From Bacteroidales bacterium (GTDB lineage Bacteria > Bacteroidota > Bacteroidia > Bacteroidales > UBA932), in assembly GCA_017478685.1 (NCBI GenBank), contig JAFVDC010000138.1, positions 1-7,079 on the forward strand: a stretch of DNA of 7,079 nt, read 5' to 3'. Shown piece after piece: positions 1 to 5,071 of this stretch. A program made the translations under genes and the position numbers. Numbering within the stretch: position 1 is the stretch's first letter; every line of letters begins with the position of its first letter. The notes under the pieces were generated by a model. That model had not been told where the DNA came from and did no database searches. It saw nothing but the letters and a program-made list of their open reading frames with translations.

Positions 1-1218
1 ATGCTTACACTCAAAACTCTCCGCGACGATCCGGAACTCGTAATCCGTAAACTCGCAAAAAAGCATTTCGACGCCCGTGAGATTGTGATGGACGTCTTGG
101 CTATGGACGATAAACGCAAGGCTCTCCAGCAAGAGTCCGACGCCCTCCTCGGCCAGCAGAAGAAGGCCGCGGCAGCAATCGGCCAGCTCATGAAGGAAGG
201 AAAGAAGGAAGAGGCCGAAGCCGCCAAGGCAGAGGTTGCAGCCATCAAGGCACGTTCACAGGAACTCCTCAAGGAGGCCGACGACAACGCCGCCGCTCTT
301 CAGGACAAACTTGTCCTTCTCCCCAACCTCCCCTGTGACCTTGTACCGGAAGGTGCAGGTGCAGCCGACAACCTGGTTGTGAAGATGGGCGGCCCGGAGG
401 TCCAGCTTCCTGAAAACGCTCTTCCCCACTGGGAACTTGCAAAGAAGTACGACATCATTGACTTTGACCTTGGCGTAAAGATTACCGGCGCAGGTTTCCC
501 CGTCTACAAGGGTAAGGGTGCAAAGCTCCAGAGGGCTCTCATCAACTATTTCCTTGAAAGGAATACCGCAGCAGGCTACACTGAGGTGGAGCCTCCCGTG
601 ATGGTTAACGCCGCTTCCGGTTTCGGCACCGGCCAGCTTCCGGACAAGGAAGGCCAGATGTACCACGCCACCGTGGACAACTTCTACATGGTTCCTACCG
701 CAGAGGTTCCCGTAACCAACATCTTCCGTGACGTTATCCTTGGCGCAGACCAGTTCCCCCAGAAGCTTACCGCCTACACTCCCTGCTTCCGCCGTGAAGC
801 CGGTTCCTACGGTAAGGATGTCCGCGGCCTCAACCGCCTCCATCAGTTTGACAAGGTTGAAATCGTGCGCGTGGAGAAGCCCGAGAACAGCTATGCCGCC
901 CTCGACGACATGGTGGCCCACGTAGAGTCCCTGGTCAAGGAACTTGGCCTTAAGTACCGCATCCTTCGTCTGTGCGGCGGAGACATGAGCTTCACTTCGG
1001 CCATCACCTATGACTTTGAACTCTGGAGCGCCGCCCAGGGCCGCTGGCTGGAGATTTCTTCCGTTTCCAACTTCGAGAGCTACCAGGCCAACCGCCTGCA
1101 CCTCCGTTACAAGGACGAAAACGGCAAGATGCAGCTTGCACACACCCTCAACGGCAGTTCCCTTGCACTGCCCCGAGTAGTTGCAGCCCTCCTGGAAGAC
1201 AACCAAAAAGACGGATAA
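1..1218 (+). CDS. serS: Seryl-tRNA synthetase, C-terminus cut by an in-frame stop
   Basis: Cytoplasmic class II aminoacyl-tRNA synthetase that activates serine with ATP and charges tRNA-Ser (and tRNA-Sec where present). The first ~100 residues form the family's N-terminal tRNA-binding helical arm, rich in Lys, Glu and Ala. The catalytic core follows: a TAE serine-pocket motif at residues 233-235, class II motif 2 beginning FRREAGS at 263-269 and running into GLNRLHQFDKVE, and motif 3 LNGSSLALPR at 383-392 with the class-defining Arg392. The ATG at base 1 fits the family N-terminus (MLTLKTLRDDPELV), so the gene is complete at the 5' end, but its promoter lies outside the window. The product is 405 residues, shorter than the usual ~420-430. 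Translation continued in the same frame past the TAA gives the expected conserved tail (see 1219-1272). Identity is very secure. Whether the truncation is real is open. Confidence 0.97.
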   Translation: MLTLKTLRDDPELVIRKLAKKHFDAREIVMDVLAMDDKRKALQQESDALLGQQKKAAAAIGQLMKEGKKEEAEAAKAEVAAIKARSQELLKEADDNAAALQDKLVLLPNLPCDLVPEGAGAADNLVVKMGGPEVQLPENALPHWELAKKYDIIDFDLGVKITGAGFPVYKGKGAKLQRALINYFLERNTAAGYTEVEPPVMVNAASGFGTGQLPDKEGQMYHATVDNFYMVPTAEVPVTNIFRDVILGADQFPQKLTAYTPCFRREAGSYGKDVRGLNRLHQFDKVEIVRVEKPENSYAALDDMVAHVESLVKELGLKYRILRLCGGDMSFTSAITYDFELWSAAQGRWLEISSVSNFESYQANRLHLRYKDENGKMQLAHTLNGSSLALPRVVAALLEDNQKDG

Positions 1219-1272
1219 ATTGAGATTCCTCAGTGCCTCCGTCCTTTCACAGGTTTTGACAGGATAGATTAA
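1219..1272 (+). pseudogene. serS: Untranslated remnant of the serS C-terminal tail
   Basis: Read in the serS frame directly after the TAA at 1216-1218, this segment encodes IEIPQCLRPFTGFDRID and then a second TAA at 1270-1272. SerRS proteins normally end this way: the E. coli enzyme has DGRIEVPEVLRP just after motif 3. The complete gene would therefore span 1-1272 and encode 423 amino acids plus one residue in place of the stop. A single substitution in one codon, for example TCA, AAA, GAA or CAA to TAA, would explain it, because the reading frame is unchanged. The restored stop shares the TTAA at 1269-1272 with the stop of the convergent ATPase gene. No hairpin or terminator is visible here, which also suits formerly coding DNA. 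Readthrough or a sequence error are the alternatives. Confidence 0.8.
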
Positions 1273-2414
1273 TCCTTCATTTCAAAATAGTACTTGCGCA
1301 CCCAGTACTCGAAGAGCGGATCTTCCAGTACTGGGTTGTCGTTTGCATCCAGCATTATCACCTCTTTTTTCATGAGGGCTTCCTTCACGCGCTTGACGTT
1401 GGCCGAAGAATTGAGGCCGTAGTGGCGGATGACTTCGGACGAGCTGAACCGCGTGACGCCGTCAAGGACAGCCCTGAGCAGGCTCACCTGATGGGTTGTG
1501 AGGCTGTTCATGATGCCGCGGAAACCGGGCTCGTGGATGGCCACAAGGCCCTCCAGGGCTTCCACCAGGAGAGGCTCCATAATGTAGCCGCGGCTCATGG
1601 AATCGGCAATGGCTATAAGGTGGTTGATGTACCAGAGATGCCCTTTGAAAAGGTTGTACACGCCTTGCAGGAGGCGCTTCTCGACCACTTTTCCGCTGGA
1701 TAAGAACCCGCGGTGAAGGTGCTCCGTCACCTCTTCTTCAGGGGCGGCCGAAAGCCTTACCCTCTCCACCCTTCGGCTGAAAAGGACGCTGCCGGCGAAA
1801 ATGGAGCTCATGGCATTGACGGCGCTGCCACACAGCACAAAGGAGAACTGCCTGCCTTTCTCGGTTTTAAGTACCGCCGAAAGAGGCCGGAGGATGAAAT
1901 CAGGGTCCTCAAGATTCAGGACGCACTGGAACTCATCAATTATAAGGATCATCCTTTGGGCGCGGGAATCGGCCAGCGCAAAGGGAAGTCGCAGCATTGC
2001 CTGGGCGTCGTCTTTGTCAAGGGGCCACCCAAGGGACACCACCTGTCCGGTTTGGGCATACTCTTCTTCGTCGAAGACAAAGTGAGTCCCGGAAAGATGC
2101 TGCTCCACAAGAGCCTTGAACTCCAAAGGGCTTGAAGCCACCATCTTCAGGACAGTTGTCCCAAGCCGAAGGAGAAACTCCTCCGGAGTGCGGATGTTCA
2201 TGGCGCTAAACTGCCCTATGATAAATGTTTTGCCGGTAATCCTGAGGGAAAACAGCGTTTGCTGGATAAGGGAAGTCTTGCCCGTCTTCGGGGGCTCATA
2301 TATCGTAACGTGCTCCCCCTGGGAAAGAAGGTTCCCAAGGAGAGTCACGTCTGCTTTACGGCCGACAAACTTGTTGCCGGTAACGTACTGCGAAAACGGG
2401 AATGCGGTATCCAT
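1269..2414 (-). CDS. AAA-type ATPase with C-terminal winged-helix-like region
   Basis: A 381-residue P-loop ATPase resembling the archaeal-type ATPase / STAND-like family (ATPase_2 style), with no assigned cellular role. The N-terminus has the family-typical FVGR box (16-19) ahead of the P-loop. Walker A reads EPPKTGKTS (40-48); the usual first glycine of GxxxxGK[ST] is Glu40, while Gly45-Lys46-Thr47 are intact. Walker B is ILIIDEF (156-162), with Asp160-Glu161. A CGS motif near residue 200 is a plausible sensor position. The last ~80 residues look like a winged-helix region and end in LEDPLFEYWVRKYYF, a closing motif common in these ATPases. No signal peptide or membrane segment is seen, so it is probably cytoplasmic. 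It starts 2 nt after the stop of the upstream EF-hand protein gene (TAA-TC-ATG), so the two are almost certainly co-transcribed and possibly translationally coupled. No SD is visible. Confidence 0.85.
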   Translation of the reverse strand: MDTAFPFSQYVTGNKFVGRKADVTLLGNLLSQGEHVTIYEPPKTGKTSLIQQTLFSLRITGKTFIIGQFSAMNIRTPEEFLLRLGTTVLKMVASSPLEFKALVEQHLSGTHFVFDEEEYAQTGQVVSLGWPLDKDDAQAMLRLPFALADSRAQRMILIIDEFQCVLNLEDPDFILRPLSAVLKTEKGRQFSFVLCGSAVNAMSSIFAGSVLFSRRVERVRLSAAPEEEVTEHLHRGFLSSGKVVEKRLLQGVYNLFKGHLWYINHLIAIADSMSRGYIMEPLLVEALEGLVAIHEPGFRGIMNSLTTHQVSLLRAVLDGVTRFSSSEVIRHYGLNSSANVKRVKEALMKKEVIMLDANDNPVLEDPLFEYWVRKYYFEMKD

Positions 2415-2416
2415 GA

Positions 2417-4615
2417 TTATTCGGCGGGAGCGGCCTCGGGGGCAGGAGATTCCTCGACTTCGCTCGGAATGACATCCTCAACCACTTCCTCAACGGGATC
2501 GGGGTTGTAGCACTTCAGGGGGCTCTTTACACCGATAGGAGCAAGGACATTGCAGAGCCACAGGGCCACGGCGGCAACAATGACGATGCCGCAGAACCAG
2601 CCCCAGAAACGGCGGCGGGCCTGAGCCTTGCGGGCCTTTTCATCCACGGCGGTGAGCTTGGGGAATTCGGCCAGGGAAGTAAGTGTCTTGCCGAATTTCA
2701 CCCTCACAAGGGCCTTGGCGTTGATAGCCCAGCCGTTTGCATTGAGTATGGGGCCTACGTCGCGCTTGCGGAGTTTTCTCCAGGCGATGAACATTGAAGG
2801 ACCGGAGATGAGGAGAAGGACAACGGCGATAATGATGAGAGCCTGCCACCAGGTAATTCCCTTGAGGGCGGCGACCACACCCGCCAGGGCTGCACCAATG
2901 AGGCCGATGGCCATGCCTACGGCGGCAAAGATACCGGCATATTTGGCTATGTCGAAGGGTGCTGCGGGAGCCTTTCCGTCTGCGGCGGTATTGGTGGCGG
3001 CGGTAAGGCCGGCCATGGATTTCTCGTTCTTTTCGGCGGCCTTCTTGTCTATGCGGTCGTTGATCATGCGGGCAACCTTCTTGTAAGGGCTCCAGAAGGC
3101 CTGGCGCACGGAAATGGGGTTGTCAACTATGGCCGTAACCTTGGCGGTGTAGTCGTTGCCTTCGCGGTCGTAGAACACGGCGTTCTTGCCTTCACGGAGA
3201 CCATCCACGTCACCGTCTGTGAGCACTGCGGCAATGTTGAAGCTCTTGCCAAGTTTCTCCGAGGTGCAGGCGCAGTAGAGGATGTACATGCCGCTGAGGG
3301 AGGAAATCTCCGGAGCGGGACCGGCAACCTTTACACAGAGGTCCGTGCTGCGCTGGTCGATGTACAGGCGGCCGGCCTGGAAGATGGCCTTCTTCTCAGG
3401 GTCGTAGAAATCGGCAAGGACAACGTAGTTATTAAGGAAACGGTAGAAGTTCTTGTACAGGCTCACCAGTTTCCCGACCTCCTCGATTGAAAGGGCGTTG
3501 GCCTCTTCGGCCTTGTCTTTCTCTATGAGTTCCAGGAGGGCGGCCTTTTTGTCTTCCTTGAGGATGGCCTCAACGCATTCAAGGCCAAGGGCTTCCACTT
3601 CCCCGCCCTTCTTAGCGCCAATCCATGCGCAGTACGGGCCGAACTTCCCGAGGATTTCATTCCAGGAGGTTTCGTCAAGCACCTTGGGAGCATCCGTAAG
3701 TGCCTTCATGGCATCTACGGCAGCCTTCCAGGCAGGGTTGACGGCATCAAGGTGAAGTTTTCCGTCCTTTGCGGGCTTTGCAAGGGGCTGCAGGGCAATC
3801 TGGTCTGCGGCGGCGGCAAGGTTTCCGTCAATGGCGGCAATCTTGTCTACGTTCACGTCCAGGGCTGCGGATGTGGCCTCGTCGAAGCCTATGAGCTTGC
3901 AGCGCATGAAGTAATCGGCCACCTTGTCCCTCAGGGCCTCCACGGCTGCAAGGGCATCCGCGGTCTTGTCACCAAACGGGAAAACGTCCGGGGTGCCGGC
4001 TTCCTTCCAGGCCTTGTAGTCTGCGCAGGCGGCATAGAATGCCTCAATGTGGTCTGCGGTGATGCCGGGAACTCCGCTGCGGTCCGTGGCGCTGGCAATG
4101 CCTGCGATGGTTTCTATGAGTTTTGCCGTCGCCTCGTCAGCCGCCGATGCAGGGGTGATGATGCCGTCTCCGTTGAACTTGGTGTCGGCAAAGATCTTGG
4201 TGTAGTCGGCGGTGTCTTCCACTGAAATGGACTCTTTCTCCAGGCCAAGGTTCCTCAGAATCTGGCGGGCCGAAGACAGGGGCCTTGCGCCATCTGGGTC
4301 GGACTCGTTGAAGTTTGAGAACTCAAGGGTGTCGGAGCCTTTGAGGATGGAGTCTGCGTCCTTGATGACACGGGTGAGCCACTGGGCTGTCCTGATGACT
4401 TCGTCCACGCGGATTTTGCCGTCTGCGTCCGTGTCTATGTACTTCAGGGGTTTTTCGTCAAACTCCAGGCCCTGTGTAGGGCAGCTGAGAACGGTCCAGA
4501 GCTTGCGGTCAAGTTCTCCAAGATGGCGGATATCCTCACCGCTTTGGATATTCACACGAACGGTGCCGCCTACCGAGGCGAACTTCCAGGGATAGGTTTG
4601 AGAGGTCTTTTTCAT
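2417..4615 (-). CDS. Uncharacterised EF-hand protein with three C-terminal membrane helices
   Basis: A 732-residue protein that I recognise only as the kind of conserved hypothetical protein found in Bacteroidales. There is no signal peptide. A textbook EF-hand calcium-binding loop lies at residues 61-72: Asp61, Asp63, Asp65, Gly66, Ile68 and Glu72. A degenerate second loop (FNGDGII, about 147-153) lacks the first acidic ligand. Residues ~160-540 are soluble, Ala/Lys/Glu-rich and mostly helical-looking. Two hydrophobic segments at ~558-583 and ~588-611 and a third at ~670-692 should be membrane helices. They place the large N-terminal part and the region between the second and third helices on opposite sides or the same side depending on topology, which I cannot settle. 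The C-terminus is an acidic Pro/Glu tail that includes a repeat-derived VIPSEVEES (715-723). It is the first gene of an operon with the downstream ATPase. A promoter is visible upstream at 4669-4638, and there is no SD. Confidence 0.85.
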   Translation of the reverse strand: MKKTSQTYPWKFASVGGTVRVNIQSGEDIRHLGELDRKLWTVLSCPTQGLEFDEKPLKYIDTDADGKIRVDEVIRTAQWLTRVIKDADSILKGSDTLEFSNFNESDPDGARPLSSARQILRNLGLEKESISVEDTADYTKIFADTKFNGDGIITPASAADEATAKLIETIAGIASATDRSGVPGITADHIEAFYAACADYKAWKEAGTPDVFPFGDKTADALAAVEALRDKVADYFMRCKLIGFDEATSAALDVNVDKIAAIDGNLAAAADQIALQPLAKPAKDGKLHLDAVNPAWKAAVDAMKALTDAPKVLDETSWNEILGKFGPYCAWIGAKKGGEVEALGLECVEAILKEDKKAALLELIEKDKAEEANALSIEEVGKLVSLYKNFYRFLNNYVVLADFYDPEKKAIFQAGRLYIDQRSTDLCVKVAGPAPEISSLSGMYILYCACTSEKLGKSFNIAAVLTDGDVDGLREGKNAVFYDREGNDYTAKVTAIVDNPISVRQAFWSPYKKVARMINDRIDKKAAEKNEKSMAGLTAATNTAADGKAPAAPFDIAKYAGIFAAVGMAIGLIGAALAGVVAALKGITWWQALIIIAVVLLLISGPSMFIAWRKLRKRDVGPILNANGWAINAKALVRVKFGKTLTSLAEFPKLTAVDEKARKAQARRRFWGWFCGIVIVAAVALWLCNVLAPIGVKSPLKCYNPDPVEEVVEDVIPSEVEESPAPEAAPAE
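2447..2473 (-). repeat. Dispersed-repeat-like sequence inside a coding region
   Basis: On the minus strand this reads GTCATTCCGAGCGAAGTCGA followed by GGAATCT. From memory it closely resembles a short repeat commonly scattered between genes in Bacteroidetes and some other phyla (the CATTCCGAGCGAAG...GAGGAATCT type). Here it is translated in frame as VIPSEVEES, inside the acidic C-terminal tail of the EF-hand protein. Only one copy is present in the window, so its repetitive nature rests on recognition of the motif and not on copies seen here. Confidence 0.55.
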
Positions 4616-4619
4616 ATAC

Positions 4620-4633
4620 TAACATTTATGTTA
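4620..4633. repeat. Small palindrome at the predicted start of the minus-strand transcript
   Basis: TAACAT-TT-ATGTTA is a perfect 6-bp inverted repeat with a 2-nt centre. It lies between the predicted -7 element and the ATG of the EF-hand protein gene. The position would suit an operator, but a palindrome this short in AT-rich DNA can arise by chance. Confidence 0.3.
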
Positions 4634-4637
4634 CCCA

Positions 4638-4669
4638 CAAATTTAGTAAAAAATTTTGCAGGTCAGCAA
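4638..4669 (-). promoter_or_regulatory. Bacteroidetes-type promoter of the EF-hand/ATPase operon
   Basis: On the minus strand, TTG (4669-4667) is followed after 21 nt by TAAATTTG (4645-4638). This matches the Bacteroidetes primary sigma-factor pattern of a -33 TTG and a -7 TAnnTTTG. Transcription would begin about 4634-4631, giving a leader of roughly 15-20 nt before the ATG at 4615, without an SD. Its spacer contains the -33 element of the opposite rpsU promoter. Confidence 0.65.
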
Positions 4670-4685
4670 AAAAATTATAACTTTG
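4656..4685 (+). promoter_or_regulatory. Bacteroidetes-type promoter of rpsU
   Basis: TTG (4656-4658, within TTTTG) is followed after 19 nt by TAACTTTG (4678-4685), an exact match to TAnnTTTG. Transcription would start near 4689-4692, so the leader is about 26-29 nt and contains the strong SD. The element interlocks with the divergent promoter of the minus-strand operon. Confidence 0.75.
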
Positions 4686-4700
4686 CAGCCCATTTAAGAA

Positions 4701-4710
4701 AAAGGAGGTG
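4701..4710 (+). promoter_or_regulatory. Extended Shine-Dalgarno of rpsU
   Basis: AAAGGAGGTG can pair over all ten bases with the CACCUCCUUU at the 3' end of 16S rRNA. Nine bases separate GGAGG from the ATG at 4718. It is the only convincing SD in the window. In Bacteroidia, where the anti-SD is normally occluded on the ribosome, rpsU is known as an exception that keeps a strong SD and uses it for autoregulation by bS21. This site also fixes the rpsU start. Confidence 0.9.
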
Positions 4711-4717
4711 TAAAAGC

Positions 4718-4912
4718 ATGATCATCGTACCCATCAAAGAAGGAGAAAACATCGAGAGAGCCCTTAAGAAATTCAAGCGTAAGTTTGAAAAGACCGGTGC
4801 TGTCCGTGAGCTTCGTTCCCGCAAGAACTTTGAAAAGCCTTCAGTGATCAAGCGCATGGCCAAACAGAAGGCCATCTATGTACAGCATCTGCGTCTCCAG
4901 GAGGAGCAGTAA
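4718..4912 (+). CDS. rpsU: 30S ribosomal protein bS21
   Basis: A small basic protein of 64 residues (MIIVPIKEGENIERALKKFK...) from the head/platform region of the 30S subunit, near the 3' end of 16S rRNA. Length and sequence are typical of the Bacteroidetes form. Tyr54 is present (in AIYVQHLR). In Flavobacterium johnsoniae, bS21 with Tyr54, together with bS18 and bS6, has been shown to sequester the anti-Shine-Dalgarno sequence. The start at 4718 is set by the SD at 4701-4710 and by the family N-terminus; the open frame continues upstream but lacks homology there. It is a monocistronic unit, with a promoter at 4656-4685 and a terminator at 4936-4969. The likely control is negative autoregulation: ribosomes lacking bS21 have a free anti-SD and translate this message best. 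Confidence 0.96.
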   Translation: MIIVPIKEGENIERALKKFKRKFEKTGAVRELRSRKNFEKPSVIKRMAKQKAIYVQHLRLQEEQ

Positions 4913-4935
4913 GGCTGTAACACCTTTCTTATATA

Positions 4936-4969
4936 AACGGTCCGGTTATTCCGGGCCGTTATTTTATTT
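4936..4969 (+). terminator. Rho-independent terminator of rpsU
   Basis: A 10-bp stem, AACGGTCCGG (4936-4945) with CCGGGCCGTT (4951-4960), contains one G-U pair and a 5-nt TTATT loop. The T-rich tract ATTTTATTT follows. It lies 23 nt after the rpsU stop. The reverse orientation lacks a comparable T tract, so it works for the plus strand. Confidence 0.88.
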
Positions 4970-4972
4970 GCG

Positions 4973-5018
4973 GTACTGAGCGTGCACACTGGAGGCCGAA
5001 AACGTGTACGATGAGTAC
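4973..5018. repeat. Imperfect 15-nt inverted repeat between rpsU and dnaX
   Basis: The left arm GTACTGAGCGTGCAC (4973-4987) and the right arm GTGTACGATGAGTAC (5004-5018) pair at 12 of 15 positions plus one G-T, around a 16-nt centre. It sits after the rpsU terminator and ends 17 nt before the dnaX -33 element. No T tract follows. It may be an operator, a structured RNA remnant or chance. The rest of 4970-5035 shows nothing else recognisable. Confidence 0.4.
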
Positions 5019-5035
5019 TTGGAATAAGAAAGGGG

Positions 5036-5065
5036 TTGAGGATAGCGATTTTATTTGTACCTTTG
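5036..5065 (+). promoter_or_regulatory. Bacteroidetes-type promoter of dnaX
   Basis: TTG (5036-5038) is followed after 19 nt by TACCTTTG (5058-5065), the same spacing as in the rpsU promoter. The expected transcription start, a few bases after the last G, is about 5068-5072. That is at or next to the dnaX ATG at 5072. No SD is present, so the mRNA should be leaderless or carry only a few leader bases. Confidence 0.7.
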
Positions 5066-5071
5066 TGTGTT

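Noticed and set aside
256..1206. A 316-residue open frame on the minus strand opposite serS
   Set aside because: It is antisense to a secure, strongly conserved gene, has no recognisable motif, and is open as a by-product of the codon bias of serS.
4144..4188. A second functional EF-hand loop in the 732-residue protein
   Set aside because: The segment FNGDGII has Asn, Asp and Gly at suitable places but a Lys at the first ligand position and no Glu at the last, so calcium binding is doubtful.
3752..4225. Plus-strand open frames opposite the EF-hand protein and ATPase genes (for example 3752-4225, 1713-2135, 2628-3086)
   Set aside because: Their translations are low-complexity, rich in Gly/Val or Ser/Arg, with no family features, and they lie antisense to genes with clear motifs.
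4523..4717. N-terminal extension of rpsU upstream of 4718
   Set aside because: The frame is open by chance across the divergent promoters. The SD at 4701-4710 and the bS21 family N-terminus fix the start at 4718.
5036..5071. TTG start giving a 589-residue DnaX
   Set aside because: The TTG coincides with the -33 promoter element, and the extra residues MRIAILFVPLCV have no counterpart in DnaX proteins.
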